Assembly: GCF_007748195.1 (NCBI RefSeq)
Contig: NZ_CP037920.1
Coordinates: 2,977,501-3,041,500 of the forward strand
Length of the DNA: 64,000 nt
Source of the DNA: Gimesia aquarii
Lineage (GTDB): Bacteria > Planctomycetota > Planctomycetia > Planctomycetales > Planctomycetaceae
Direction of reading: 5' to 3'
Shown here: piece by piece, positions 46,401 through 55,446 of the stretch
How the letters are laid out: each line of letters starts with the position of its first letter
Numbering within the stretch: position 1 is the first letter of the stretch
Made by a program: the position numbers and the translations under genes
Notes under the pieces: generated by a model
The model's database searches: none
The model's input: only the letters and a program-made list of their open reading frames with translations
Told to the model about the DNA's origin: nothing

Positions 46401-47414
46401 GCTACCCGTTGCAATGTATCCGAAGTCGCCTTGAACCGCCATTTGTTGACCGTTCAGCCAGGCGAATCCAACGTCTCCTTTATCTTGAGATAATGCTAAA
46501 ATATGATGGGCACCCATCGAGTAAATTTGCCCATCGGCGAGTAATGCTTGTGTTCCACCGACTACACCACCGGCTGTACTTCTCCAACTATAAGAACGCT
46601 TGTGTTCCTGTTGGCCTGTTTTTTTATTAAACGCGGCAGGGAGAGACCGGCCTGAGGGAATGATCAATATATCGTCATTTGCCAGAAGATATCCTTGTGG
46701 CGAAAGCTCATTTCGACCCGCACTTGTCTGGCTGAGGTTGTCTACTTTCCAGATGACGTTGCCGGTATTCGCGTTGACCGCATACAAATAGATATTTTCA
46801 TGAGGAAAAATACCCGCTCCAAAATAGGCTACTCCCTCATCAACCAGAATATTTGTTCTCACAGGCCATCTTGAAACCATTTCACCTCGCGCGATAATCA
46901 TCTCTTCGTTGAGTCCTGCTCGTAGCTTCCAATGCGGTTTTCCAGAATTCGCATCCAGGCAGTAAACAAAGCCATCATCGGATCCAAAGAAAACTCGAGA
47001 TTGACTAAGAGTCGGGGCTAATCGGATGGGGCCTCCGGTAAAAAACTTCCAGATGATGTTACCACTTTTTAAGTCAACACACCGTAGTTGATGATCGACA
47101 GAAGACCCGAAATACGCACGGCCTCCTGCGATTGTAACATGAAAAGCATCATCGAAATCAACTCGTGATTCCAGGTCATGTCCTTCAATCACACGTTCGC
47201 CGGGATCTGTTTGACCTGTTTTTGGTTTACTGGGAGCTGTATATTTCCAGGCTTGTGTGAGTGGAAGCTGAAATGAATCGGAAGTGGCTCCTGAACGTTC
47301 TTTATCACCCAGGTAAGTAGACCAGTCTTTTGCCTGAGATTGATCACTCATCAGACAGAAAATGAAAGTAAGGCTTAATAGTGGCAGGACAATGTAAGGG
47401 ATGCGATGATTCAC
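43449..47414 (-). CDS. Large exported PQQ-propeller protein with inserted methyltransferase-like domain
   Basis: A 1321-residue protein. A signal peptide is followed by a first PQQ-like propeller (about 30-480), a SAM-methyltransferase-like domain (about 485-640), a second propeller (about 660-1180) and a beta-rich C-terminus. Propeller blades include LKSGNIIWKFFTGG, ANSGKPHWKLRAG and VKTGKPVWSYQGK. The middle domain has FCLVLGSEEGRLAYELAR, LKIYCIEPD and a final CLGMPANSN. The first of these takes the place of the SAM-binding G-x-G-x-G but with one glycine missing. AAGGA lies seven bases before the GTG start. A methyltransferase-like fold outside the cytoplasm would have no SAM, so the domain may be non-catalytic. 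Confidence 0.8.
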   Translation of the reverse strand: MNHRIPYIVLPLLSLTFIFCLMSDQSQAKDWSTYLGDKERSGATSDSFQLPLTQAWKYTAPSKPKTGQTDPGERVIEGHDLESRVDFDDAFHVTIAGGRAYFGSSVDHQLRCVDLKSGNIIWKFFTGGPIRLAPTLSQSRVFFGSDDGFVYCLDANSGKPHWKLRAGLNEEMIIARGEMVSRWPVRTNILVDEGVAYFGAGIFPHENIYLYAVNANTGNVIWKVDNLSQTSAGRNELSPQGYLLANDDILIIPSGRSLPAAFNKKTGQQEHKRSYSWRSTAGGVVGGTQALLADGQIYSMGAHHILALSQDKGDVGFAWLNGQQMAVQGDFGYIATGSSVLKVNRKEYAAASQKTHKNDMTINSLLRKLRGLKDKKADEVRDQIKKLKDENKTYAKIGVIWEQNSDARDALIVAGNKVVIGGQDKVVFLDEKTGKILETLKVNGKARGLAVSDGNLVVSTSLGDIVAFQSSDNSNPSKSTAESITQKSPYAEDKWTPLYQQAAKDILTNSQIKDGFCLVLGSEEGRLAYELARNSDLKIYCIEPDITKAETSRQKLSEAGYYGHRVTVHQTELSPLPYSRYFANLIVSDTFLKTGQVPGIPKDIAKHVKPLGGIICLGMPANSNTERASSEKLTDWLKQTKLAETSKIKTVGGYTILTRGALPGAGSWSHQYGDPGNTASSKDQLVRGGLGVLWFGDPGEKKMVNRHEGAVGPLAINGRLFIQGESTIMAFDAYNGLFLWERENPQAIRTGVFQNQNPGNLVASKDSLFFMMKEFCYQLDAATGKTVRKIPLPEKLNDGKHEWGYLAYQNGMIFGTATTRNELESRLRRRGRKTEDSTDALFAIDVKTGKPVWSYQGKNIAHHTIAIGPEAAYFIDSSITSEQRAEILRQDKSHLAKLTGKEKEIAEDRLKKQDLRLAVGLDIKTGKQLWSKPVDVTDCSEIGIGGGKLTLLYQNNVLLLCGANANGHYWKQFIAGDFSRRRLVALNATDGSILWKKDANYRHRPIIVGEKIIAEPWSYDLYTGIQHTRKHPLTGQQVPWSIMREGHHCGMLAASENMLMFRSGYTGFYDLEKDGGTRHFAGHRTGCWINAIPANGLVMIPESSAGCVCLFSISSTIVLEPREERTHWTIFSSVGPKTPVQHMALNMGAPGDRRDAHGTVWMAYPRPRPSRETGLDFKFDIKPKFTEGGGYNSINEITNPIKEAEPSWVFTSWARGLKECTIPLLGKKDAPATYSVELSFSALEPVSLNLSQKGEPLFDIKLQGKVVEKNFNPYAAKSTLVRKFEGIPVKDHLQLEFVPLNDSAKQMPPSLSGIEIIRSDS

Positions 47415-47737
47415 TGCAAGATCCTTGATTAATTGGACGTCTTAATAAATTCAGGTTTGTTATCAGGTCGACGCATAGAGGTTTGTTTATGCTTTGAGTA
47501 TACCCTGTATGAGCGGGGAATCGCAAGTAGTTGCAGAAAAGAGATGCTTTGAATTGCAATGTTTCTGCAAGGGCTCTATTTTGGGGATCATTGTTAGAAA
47601 AAGAGGATGGTTTTGTGAATGTTTCATGTCGATTGATTTTTCTATGAGAAAATAGGAAAGCTTCCAAATCCAAGAATCCTCCCTTAATCACTAATATGTA
47701 TTTTCGAGCAGTATCGCCCATAGCAAGGGATGACAGT
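47415..47737. other. 323-base region between divergent genes
   Basis: The region must contain the promoters of the propeller gene (minus) and of the LRR gene (plus). I see no gene of its own, no clear hexamer pair and no hairpin. An ORF on the minus strand that crosses it is a shadow of the LRR start. Confidence 0.4.
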
Positions 47738-49066
47738 ATGAAAATGAAAGCGATTCTTTCTCTGTTGGGATTATGTTTGTTATCAGGTTGTCCTGATTCG
47801 AATACCCCCAAAACTCCTGATTCCAAAGCAAAATCGACTTCAGCGGAAGAGAGTCATTCCAACAAACAAACAAATGAGGCAGTTCAACCAAAACCAGACG
47901 CTCCTGAGGCAGTTCAAGCTTTTAAGGATCTGGGAGCAACGATGAAACTGTCGGATGATGGACGCATTCTGATTCTGGATTTGAAAGGGTCAACGGCTAA
48001 GGATGAAGATTTGAAGCACCTTGCTGGGTTGCCATCCCTGGAACGACTGACGATCTGGGGACCTGATTTTACAGATACCGCTACCGAAGAGATTAGTAAG
48101 AAGAAAAATTTATGGTATTTGAATATGGAAAGTACCGCCATCGGTGACGAAGGTGTCAAAAACCTCGCCGATTTAAAAAATCTGCAAGTACTCTCTCTGC
48201 GGGCGACTAATATTACCAATGATGCGCTAAAAGTCGTTGCCGAGTTTCCTAAGTTGAAAGACCTCGATTTGCGATTCAACAAGGAAATCAATGATGAAGG
48301 AATGCCATTGATTAAAGGCATGAAGAACTTAAAAGTTCTCAAATTACAGGCGACACAAGTAACTGACGAGGGAATGAAGAATGTGGCCGAATTGCCGAAT
48401 CTGCAAAGATTGAACACTTGGGGGAGGAATATTTCAGATAAAACTCTAGAACTCTTAAAAGATAAAAACCTGGTATCTCTGGAACTGGATGATACGGAAA
48501 TTTCGGATGAGGGACTGAAACACCTTAAAGATATGACCAACATGGAAGCCTTGCATTTACGGCGAGATTTTGTGGGCGATTCTGGAATTGCGAATTTACA
48601 GGGGATGAAAAAACTTCAGACTTTGCATTTACGCGACACCGTGGTTACGGATGAAGGTATGAAGTATTTGTCTGGTTTAACCGAACTGACTTATCTCGAT
48701 TTGGATGAATCGATGATTGGTGACAAAGGGCTAGAGCAGATTAAAAGCATGAAAAATCTGCAACGGCTCGGATTATGGGGAACTGAAACAACCGATGCGG
48801 GATTGAAAATTATATCGGGCTTGACCAATCTCACACGCCTCAATCTGGAAGGCACGAAAATCACTGATGAGGGTCTAGATTATTTACTTCCGCTAAAAAA
48901 GCTGGAGTATCTCAACTTAAGCAAAACAGAGATTACGGATGAAGGTTTACAAAAACTGATCGCTTTGAAAAACCTGAAAGAACTCCTGCTCAGCTTTACA
49001 CAAGTTACCGATAAGGGAGTCGAAAAGTTCAAAGCAGCAGTGCCGGGTTGTAAGGTGAAACGATAA
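47738..49066 (+). CDS. Leucine-rich-repeat lipoprotein
   Basis: The 442-residue protein begins with a lipoprotein signal ([18 protein letters not shown]) whose lipobox LSGC gives the lipid-modified cysteine. A Ser/Lys/Pro linker of about 50 residues follows, then about 14 leucine-rich repeats of around 24 residues, such as [19 protein letters not shown]. The repeats are of the ribonuclease-inhibitor-like type common in planctomycetes (T-D-E-G-L/M motif). LRR proteins bind other proteins, so this one is probably a surface or periplasmic scaffold. AGGGA lies eight bases before the ATG at 47738; the ATG at 47696 would add 14 residues before the signal. It is followed 17 bases later by the uracil-DNA glycosylase gene. 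Confidence 0.88.
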   Translation: MKMKAILSLLGLCLLSGCPDSNTPKTPDSKAKSTSAEESHSNKQTNEAVQPKPDAPEAVQAFKDLGATMKLSDDGRILILDLKGSTAKDEDLKHLAGLPSLERLTIWGPDFTDTATEEISKKKNLWYLNMESTAIGDEGVKNLADLKNLQVLSLRATNITNDALKVVAEFPKLKDLDLRFNKEINDEGMPLIKGMKNLKVLKLQATQVTDEGMKNVAELPNLQRLNTWGRNISDKTLELLKDKNLVSLELDDTEISDEGLKHLKDMTNMEALHLRRDFVGDSGIANLQGMKKLQTLHLRDTVVTDEGMKYLSGLTELTYLDLDESMIGDKGLEQIKSMKNLQRLGLWGTETTDAGLKIISGLTNLTRLNLEGTKITDEGLDYLLPLKKLEYLNLSKTEITDEGLQKLIALKNLKELLLSFTQVTDKGVEKFKAAVPGCKVKR

Positions 49067-49083
49067 AGTCAGGTGTTCGTGGG

Positions 49084-49977
49084 ATGAATGACAATAAGAA
49101 CAATCGTTCGCAAACAAGGGCTGCCCGCCAATTAATCGAAAGCTGGCAAAGATCTGGGGTAACGCATATCAAACGTGTTGTTCCCGTCATGCCAGAGAAA
49201 ACAGTAGTTGAAGAATCTCAACAGGTCAATCCGTCAGGAGCAAAGCCACGAACGGTTTCGAAGGAACTACAGAGTTCTGCTAATCAGGGGGTACTATTCC
49301 GAGAGAATGATCCGTCTCCCATCAATACGGTAATTGAGACTGAAGAACCTCGAAAGGAAATGAGTGTGACTCGAACCACGAAATCAAAACTGAAAAAGGC
49401 GGATCGACAAGCAGAGTTAAATATTATTGCTGATCAGGTTGCTCAGTGTCAAAAGTGTCCTGAGTTAGCCTCGACGCGCACGCAAACTGTATTTGGAGTA
49501 GGGAATCCCGCTGCGAAAATCATGTTCATCGGAGAAGCACCCGGAGCTGATGAAGATAGACAAGGCGAACCATTTGTAGGGCGGGCGGGAAAGTTGCTCG
49601 ATAAGATTATCGAGGCTTGCCAATTAAAACGCAGTGATATTTATATCGCAAATATTCTCAGGTGCCGTCCACCTGGAAACAGAAATCCTTCTGATACGGA
49701 AGCCGCAAATTGTCGTGGGTTTTTGGATGCCCAGATTGAGATTGTGGATCCTGACTATATTGTTTGCTGGGGTTCAGTAGCAGCTAAGAATTTGCTGAGA
49801 TCAGAATTACCGATTGGTAAGATGAGAGGCCGATTTTATGAATATGGCCGCGCTCGTGTCGTTTGTACATATCATCCTTCTTACCTGCTAAGAAATCCTT
49901 CAGCGAAGAAAAATGTATGGGATGATATGATTGATCTATTTCAGGACATGGGTATTGATTTAAAAGCTCAAAGCTGA
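49084..49977 (+). CDS. Family 4 uracil-DNA glycosylase
   Basis: A family 4 (UDGa) iron-sulfur uracil-DNA glycosylase that removes uracil from DNA. The cluster cysteines are C122 and C125 (AQCQKCPEL), C194 (LRCRPPGNR) and C210 (ANCRGFL). The spacing matches that of the Thermus enzyme as I recall it. Active-site motif 1 is [15 protein letters not shown] and motif 2 is [11 protein letters not shown]. The first 110 residues are a hydrophilic, low-complexity extension rich in S, E, K and R that is absent from typical 200-residue members. The gene starts 17 bases after the LRR stop, but the two products are unrelated in function. Confidence 0.93.
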   Translation: MNDNKNNRSQTRAARQLIESWQRSGVTHIKRVVPVMPEKTVVEESQQVNPSGAKPRTVSKELQSSANQGVLFRENDPSPINTVIETEEPRKEMSVTRTTKSKLKKADRQAELNIIADQVAQCQKCPELASTRTQTVFGVGNPAAKIMFIGEAPGADEDRQGEPFVGRAGKLLDKIIEACQLKRSDIYIANILRCRPPGNRNPSDTEAANCRGFLDAQIEIVDPDYIVCWGSVAAKNLLRSELPIGKMRGRFYEYGRARVVCTYHPSYLLRNPSAKKNVWDDMIDLFQDMGIDLKAQS

Positions 49978-50000
49978 CAGATCAAAAAATGAGTGGCCCG

Positions 50001-50534
50001 TTATTTGGCCTGGGGAGCGTTTTGCTGCAGGAAATGTTTTCTGAGACTGTTTTTGGACAGGTGAGGTGGGTTGATTGTTGAAACGGTTGAGCCAGGTGCA
50101 GTCGTGATGGAGGCAGCAGATTCTTCGGAAGTCTGTTCCTCTGTCAATTCAATGGAATCCAATGCCATGATCACGCGAAATACGTCTCTGCAGCTCAGTT
50201 TACCAACAAGTCGACCATTCTCCGCGACGGCCATACAGCTGTTACGTCGGTCACGAAACAAAAAGGCGAGTTGTATCGCATCATCTTCTGGAGAGAGGGC
50301 ATCAATTTGTACGTTCATAATAGAATTGATGGGGGCGTCCAGATTTTGATGCATGAGTTTATGCTTGAGGATTTCATAATCCGGAACAACGCCAACTAAC
50401 CGCATTTGCAGATCAGTAACGTAGATTTCAGAAGACTCTGCTAGAATCATTTGTTCCGCAGCTTCCTGGAGACTTGTGCCCATCAGCACACTGGTGGGAT
50501 TGACAGTCATTAGATCACGAACTCGTACCTGCAT
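50001..50534 (-). CDS. CBS-domain pair protein
   Basis: The 177-residue protein has two CBS domains (about 5-58 and 65-120), the first starting VRDLMTVNPTSVLMGTSLQEA and the second ending in NGRLVGKLSCRDVFRVIM. CBS pairs bind adenosine nucleotides and act as switches. A Ser/Thr/Pro-rich tail of 45 residues follows with no recognised motif. No catalytic domain is joined to it. The ATG at 50534 has GGAG about six bases before it and is preferred over the TTG at 50573. It converges with the uracil-DNA glycosylase gene, with 23 bases between the stops. Confidence 0.85.
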   Translation of the reverse strand: MQVRVRDLMTVNPTSVLMGTSLQEAAEQMILAESSEIYVTDLQMRLVGVVPDYEILKHKLMHQNLDAPINSIMNVQIDALSPEDDAIQLAFLFRDRRNSCMAVAENGRLVGKLSCRDVFRVIMALDSIELTEEQTSEESAASITTAPGSTVSTINPPHLSKNSLRKHFLQQNAPQAK

Positions 50535-50869
50535 AGTTGCTCCCTTGGCAGCTTCCTTTTTTGTTTTAATCAAAAAAGGTTAACTATAAAGACGAATCAA
50601 ATACTTTTATCTAACACACTATAAACGTAGTGGCCCACTGGAAGCATCAATAATTTGTCGAAGATAATCACTGAATTCTTCGATTGAGGCTCTATTCCAA
50701 GAATAAGTTGCGAAAGGACAACATGATGCTTTTTTTCATCATGATCTGGCAGAAAAAGTCATCATTTTTGAAATGATATCAGTCATACAGGTTGTAACGA
50801 TTGAGTTTGTGACTGTTCACGATCAGGTTGTAGATGTGAGGCAAATGTGCTCAGGAACATGGGAGTATT
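50535..50869. other. 335-base intergenic region with a hairpin and a possible gene scrap
   Basis: No full gene. CATGATG (50722-50728) and CATCATG (50737-50743) form a perfect seven-base stem with a T-rich loop, but no T-run follows on either strand. On the minus strand, 50619 to about 50716, an open stretch encodes FATYSWNRASIEEFSDYLRQ and a few more residues before a TAG. It has no start codon and may be a remnant. Confidence 0.35.
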
Positions 50870-51904
50870 TTAGCTGACATCCCAAAAATCAAGAATATTT
50901 GAGGCGACCCGTGAAACCACTTTGGGGCCGGTAGTTGCTTCGATGTGTCCAAGTTTGTGATGGAATGATTGTGCCCGCCATTGTTCAGCCAGCTTGTCAA
51001 TTCGGAATGACGGAACAAAACGATCGTAGTCGGCAACATGAAGATAGATCGAAGCAGGTGACAGTAAAGGCTCCCAATTAGAGACAATGAGTGGACTGAT
51101 AAGGGATTTCAATCGCTCCTGATCAATTGGTTCATGAGCCACTCCACGACGTATCGCATTTACTACCGCGCCTCCTTCATCAAGGATATGAAACAAATCA
51201 ACTGGAGGTGTGATTGCCATCACGAAATTTAGCTGTTCGACCAACAGAGCGGCTGTCAACGTCATCCAGGCTCCGTGGCTGATTCCCACCAGACCAATTT
51301 GATGACCTTTTTCCTGCAATGTGAGAATCAGGCTCCAAAGATCGAGGACTCCCTGTCGTGCTACGGTTAACTGATGATCTAAATTGCCTCCAGCGATTAA
51401 TTGCCCCGGACGATAGCCATTTGGAGTCCGTCTGAAATTAAAGGGGCTATCCATCATGATGACATCGATCCCAAAAGGAGTTAATCGCTGGGCGAGTCTG
51501 TTAAAGCTGCGCACACCCAATTGCACGATTCCATCGACGGCGATTATGGTATATTGTCGTGTTCCTTCTTTTTCGGTAGGCACGGAAGTTGATTTCCAGT
51601 GTCTCCCCTTTACGAGATCATTTTCAGGAAAACCAGTTTGGATGAAACTGGTGAATTGAAAATCTTCAACTTTCGCTGTGGAAATAACAGAATTGGATAG
51701 CGGTTTCAATTGAGGTTGATAATCCAATTGTGCTGGTGAAGGGATTGGAGAAAAAAAAGTTGTGAGATCGCTACTATATAACTCAGCCGATGTCTCTCCC
51801 GCATTCGAGATAATCAGTGGATGCTTTTTAAAATAGAAAAACCGGTGTAGGAGATAGAAGCCAAGAAACTCATCGAGGCAAGTCGACCAGAGCTTGCGGA
51901 ACAT
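50870..51904 (-). CDS. Alpha/beta hydrolase-fold protein
   Basis: The 344-residue protein has an alpha/beta-hydrolase core from about residue 130. The nucleophile elbow is GISHGAWM, with the serine in G-x-S-x-G. The C-terminal catalytic residues fit YLHVADYDRFVPS (acid) and HHKLGHIEAT (histidine). The first 110 residues are a less conserved lead with no signal peptide. Possible functions are esterase, lipase or dienelactone hydrolase; none can be chosen. It is on the same strand as, and 28 bases downstream of, the TlpA-like gene. Confidence 0.75.
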   Translation of the reverse strand: MFRKLWSTCLDEFLGFYLLHRFFYFKKHPLIISNAGETSAELYSSDLTTFFSPIPSPAQLDYQPQLKPLSNSVISTAKVEDFQFTSFIQTGFPENDLVKGRHWKSTSVPTEKEGTRQYTIIAVDGIVQLGVRSFNRLAQRLTPFGIDVIMMDSPFNFRRTPNGYRPGQLIAGGNLDHQLTVARQGVLDLWSLILTLQEKGHQIGLVGISHGAWMTLTAALLVEQLNFVMAITPPVDLFHILDEGGAVVNAIRRGVAHEPIDQERLKSLISPLIVSNWEPLLSPASIYLHVADYDRFVPSFRIDKLAEQWRAQSFHHKLGHIEATTGPKVVSRVASNILDFWDVS

Positions 51905-51932
51905 AGTGATATCTCAAAAATGAGGGAATGGC

Positions 51933-52580
51933 TTAGTTTGTTTTTTGTTTTAGAGTTTTTTCTATCGCAGCTTTAATTTGAGCTTGTGTGAAGAGATTGT
52001 CTGGGTTGTCAGATGCGAATGTTTCGACTAATTTTCCTGCTCTATCATAGATTCGGTAATTGGGTAAGGCTCCACCTTCAATTTCAAAAGTATCCATCGG
52101 GTCCTGATCTTTGGCAGCCGTTGCCAGCAAGTTAATCATTTGTGCGTCTTTAGATTCCAGGAATTTTAACACTGCTTTTTCTGTGTCTTCATCCGAATCA
52201 TCCATGCTCACGGAAATAACGCTCAGTCCCTGGTTAGCATATTCATTGTTCCATTCAACAGAATGATGAAAGTTCTTCACACAAGGAATACACCATGTTG
52301 CCCAGAAATCAACTAACACAACCTTCCCTTTTTGTTTGTCCAAGATTTCCTGAAAGCCTTTAAGATCAGTTAAGGCCAATGTAATCTCAATGGTTTCAGC
52401 TGGCTTGATTTCATCATCTTCAGGTTTTGTGGACTGAGTTTGAGTTTCGGCTGTGGTGTTGGAGGACTGCGAATTTTGGTCCGATGAACAGCCTGTTGGC
52501 CAGAAAACCAGGCTCAGCGCGATTGAGATCAGGCAGCAGTTCCCGATCTTATCCTTATAGGTTGAATATGAATTTGTCAT
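51933..52580 (-). CDS. TlpA-like thiol-disulfide lipoprotein
   Basis: The 215-residue protein has a hydrophobic lead ending in a cysteine (CCLISIALSLVFWPTGCSS). It is probably a lipoprotein, though the residues before the cysteine do not match the lipobox well. After a Ser/Thr/Glu linker comes a thioredoxin fold of the TlpA/ResA type, with the redox pair C97-I-P-C100 in FWATWCIPCVK. Such proteins reduce disulfides outside the cytoplasm, often for cytochrome c maturation. AGGGA lies eight bases before the ATG at 52580, which makes that start better than the ATG at 52616. It is divergent from a gene for a c-type haem protein, which fits such a role. Confidence 0.88.
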   Translation of the reverse strand: MTNSYSTYKDKIGNCCLISIALSLVFWPTGCSSDQNSQSSNTTAETQTQSTKPEDDEIKPAETIEITLALTDLKGFQEILDKQKGKVVLVDFWATWCIPCVKNFHHSVEWNNEYANQGLSVISVSMDDSDEDTEKAVLKFLESKDAQMINLLATAAKDQDPMDTFEIEGGALPNYRIYDRAGKLVETFASDNPDNLFTQAQIKAAIEKTLKQKTN

Positions 52581-52744
52581 GTCATCGTCCCTGAAATGAA
52601 GAAATAAAACAAACATACCTCAATAAATATTATACAAAACTGATAAAAGAACATAGTGTGAAGAGGACTAACTTCTGTAAGATTTAGATTGAGATCTATT
52701 TTAAGTATGAATCAAATGAATTAACGAATAACAGGAACTGATGC

Positions 52745-53989
52745 ATGATTATCCTGCGAAACTTCTCCATCTTTTGGAGTATGGTCTTAATACCAATGAT
52801 TTTCTGCACCCTGGCGATTGTGCATGCGAGTGAGCCCGTACATTCCTTGAAAATTGATGGGCTGGATGAAGCATTTCTTGAAGAAAACTCACAAGGAGAA
52901 TATCAAATTGTCATTGCGGGAGAGCCATTAAGTCGTATGACGGGAGCTGAATTTTCTGCATTACGTGATCTTGAGATTGATCTACGGAACCAGAAGCATT
53001 CAGACACACAATCGAAGCTCCATTTAAACGCGTTGTTGATTGCAATGGCTCGGATTGCTGATAAACCGACATTGATGTATTTACATGAACTCTTCGAATC
53101 CTATCCAGAACGTCGAAATGATGTAGCAGAGGCGATCAGTTGGTACGCAAAGGAGAATCAGCGTCGAGATGCTGATTGGAGAATATTGGTCCGCTCTCTT
53201 AACGTGGTTGAAGGAGAGCAGGCAAAAACAGTGATGAATGTGCTTACAAAATTTCGCCGTCGTTCCAACAAAGCACAATGGATTCGACAAGTCATTTTGG
53301 TAGGACTGGCGCAGGATGCTCTGGGACAGAAAATTGCATCACAACTCTTAACTCATTGGACAGGAGTAAAAATCGATCAATCAACTGTAGATAAACACTC
53401 TCCCTTGTTGATTTGGCAAAAGTGGTTTTCCGAGAAATATCCAGATGAGATCAAGCCCGTTCTTCCCATAGAGGATGCAGATAGTCGTTGGAAATTTACA
53501 AACTTAATGAGTGAATTGAGAAAGCGGTCGAAAGACGAGATCAACTTAAAATTGGGTGAGCAATCATTTGTAAAAGCAACTTGTGTCAAGTGTCACCGTT
53601 TTGGGGGACTGGGCGAGAAAGTCGGCCCAGACCTGACGAGTGTCAGCCGCAGACTTCAACAGAAGGAAATTTTGTTAGCGACAATGTTTCCATCGCATTT
53701 CATTCCCGAAGAGTACCCCACCTTTACGATTGTCACTGTGCAGGGAAAAGTGCTTACAGGAATGATGGGAGCAGCAGCAAACCGAGATCAATTACTGATT
53801 TTGACTGGTAAAGGCGAAAAACATCTGATTGATAAAAAAGATATCGATGAAATTATTCCAGTAAAAAAGTCATCAATGCCGGAAGGTTTGTTGAACTTAT
53901 TATCGAAAGAAGAAGTTTTACAATTAATCAGCTTTTTGGCAACGTTACCAGACGGGGCTCCTCAGACTTACCGCCATAAAAGTCCTTGA
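52745..53989 (+). CDS. Exported PVC-type c-haem protein
   Basis: The 414-residue protein has a signal peptide (WSMVLIPMIFCTLAIVHA), then a helical repeat region of about 230 residues (HEAT-like by appearance). A C-terminal c-type haem domain has C280-V-K-C283-H284 in ATCVKCHRFGGLGEKVGPDL. This matches the 'putative haem-binding domain' (TIGR02603-like) that is expanded in Planctomycetes-Verrucomicrobia-Chlamydiae. The later MGAAANRDQLLILTGKGEKH and FLATLPDG segments are typical of it. It is likely an electron carrier outside the cytoplasm, perhaps for a neighbouring or distant dehydrogenase. It is divergent from the TlpA-like gene. Confidence 0.88.
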   Translation: MIILRNFSIFWSMVLIPMIFCTLAIVHASEPVHSLKIDGLDEAFLEENSQGEYQIVIAGEPLSRMTGAEFSALRDLEIDLRNQKHSDTQSKLHLNALLIAMARIADKPTLMYLHELFESYPERRNDVAEAISWYAKENQRRDADWRILVRSLNVVEGEQAKTVMNVLTKFRRRSNKAQWIRQVILVGLAQDALGQKIASQLLTHWTGVKIDQSTVDKHSPLLIWQKWFSEKYPDEIKPVLPIEDADSRWKFTNLMSELRKRSKDEINLKLGEQSFVKATCVKCHRFGGLGEKVGPDLTSVSRRLQQKEILLATMFPSHFIPEEYPTFTIVTVQGKVLTGMMGAAANRDQLLILTGKGEKHLIDKKDIDEIIPVKKSSMPEGLLNLLSKEEVLQLISFLATLPDGAPQTYRHKSP

Positions 53990-54015
53990 CGAAATAAATC
54001 ATTTGAATGGACTAT

Positions 54016-55446
54016 TTACATTACAGGTGCAAACAGGCGACAGAGGTTCTGCTTTAAAATTGTGATTTTTCTACGCTTGGCCCAGTCGACTTTCGTAATT
54101 TTTGTTGCAGTAAGAATATCCTTTTCGGTTGATTCTATTAATCTTTGTGCAAATTTTCGATCGTAAATTGCCAGACCGACTTCAAAGTTAAGTATTAGAC
54201 TTCGGAAATCAAAATTAGCTGTTCCTACCAAAGACCAGCAGCCATCGATTGCTAACGTTTTCGAGTGTAGAATCCCTTTTGTGTATTCAAAAATTTCTAC
54301 TCCGGCATCCAGGAGAGAATCGTAATAAGAACGACCCGCATGTACCGTAGATGGATTTGCTGATTTGCCGGAAAGTAATAGCTTTACATGCACTCCTCTC
54401 TGAGCTGCTGACTCCAAAGCGGTTGTTAAGGATTCAGGTGGTACAAAATAAGATGTGGTTAGCTGAATACTTTCCCGTGCTTCATTGATCGCTGCAAACA
54501 TAATTGTCAGAAAAACATCGGCATCTTTTTCCGGGCCAGATAAGAGGGTTTGGGCGGTCACATTCCCTGTTGGCTCCGGATGGGGATAGTAATGATATTG
54601 GGTCAACGCTACGCCTGTGGCAAAAAACCAGTCCTCTGCAAAGACCTGTTGTAGTTGTAACGCTTCAGGCCCTTCTATTTTTAAATGTGTGTCTCGCCAA
54701 AAACCAAGTTCTATAGTTTGTCCCAGGTACTCATCACCAATATTCATTCCACCGGTGAATGCTACATTTCCATCAACGATTACGATCTTACGGTGGTTTC
54801 TTAGATTGATCGACCATCGTTCGCGAAAAGTGGCGCCCGGAAGAAAAGGTGCTACTTCAATTCCCGCCTCAAGCATGGGTTTAAAAAAGCGATGTCTTAA
54901 CTTTAGTGAGCCAAAACCATCGTATAGAAAACGAACCTCGATGCCAGCCTTCGCTTTCTCGATTAATAAATCTCTGATCTGAGTACCGGAGCGATCAGGT
55001 TGCCAAATATAGTATTCAAGATGAATAGAACTTTTGGCATTTAAAATCGCCTGTTTAATCAGTCCCAAGGTACGATTGGTATCTGTCAGGAGTTCAACAT
55101 GGTTACCAAAAGTTGGGACGGTGTGACCGACGTTTTTGGCTAATCGCATCATGTTCCGATTGAAATGCAGGTAGCCATCCATGGAAAGTAATTGATTCTG
55201 GATGACTTGTGGAAGTTTGGGAGCAAGAGACTGGTTAGACCTTTCTTTTGAAAGAGAACGCCTTTGTACGCGATTGATTCCAAAAAAGAGATACAAGATC
55301 CCACCCAGACCAGGTAACAAAATAATTGTTAAGATCCAGGAGATCGAAGCAGAGGGGTGGCGTTTTTTTTGTAGAAGAATCGTTGGAATCAGAGCCAGAG
55401 TGATCAGGTAGCCACAGAGTGACAAAACGCCCATTATCCAGTCCAT
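54016..55446 (-). CDS. cls: Cardiolipin synthase
   Basis: A 476-residue phospholipase D-superfamily enzyme that joins two phosphatidylglycerol molecules to make cardiolipin. The two HKD motifs are complete: H218, K220 and D225 in NHRKIVIVDG, and H394, K396 and D401 in LHSKTLAIDG. Each is followed by the GGMN or GTANFD block. Two membrane helices at the N-terminus (about 5-65, containing LPGLGGILYLFFGINR) anchor it in the membrane. The ATG at 55446 is the first start. It converges with the haem-protein gene, 26 bases away, and is divergent from the A2M-like gene. Confidence 0.93.
   Translation of the reverse strand: MDWIMGVLSLCGYLITLALIPTILLQKKRHPSASISWILTIILLPGLGGILYLFFGINRVQRRSLSKERSNQSLAPKLPQVIQNQLLSMDGYLHFNRNMMRLAKNVGHTVPTFGNHVELLTDTNRTLGLIKQAILNAKSSIHLEYYIWQPDRSGTQIRDLLIEKAKAGIEVRFLYDGFGSLKLRHRFFKPMLEAGIEVAPFLPGATFRERWSINLRNHRKIVIVDGNVAFTGGMNIGDEYLGQTIELGFWRDTHLKIEGPEALQLQQVFAEDWFFATGVALTQYHYYPHPEPTGNVTAQTLLSGPEKDADVFLTIMFAAINEARESIQLTTSYFVPPESLTTALESAAQRGVHVKLLLSGKSANPSTVHAGRSYYDSLLDAGVEIFEYTKGILHSKTLAIDGCWSLVGTANFDFRSLILNFEVGLAIYDRKFAQRLIESTEKDILTATKITKVDWAKRRKITILKQNLCRLFAPVM

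Noticed and set aside
47344-47826. 160-residue minus-strand ORF across a divergent gap
   Set aside because: It overlaps the LRR lipoprotein start in antisense and has no recognisable motif.
47914-48543. 209-residue minus-strand ORF within the LRR gene
   Set aside because: The Ser/Phe-rich content comes from reverse reading of the leucine-rich repeats.
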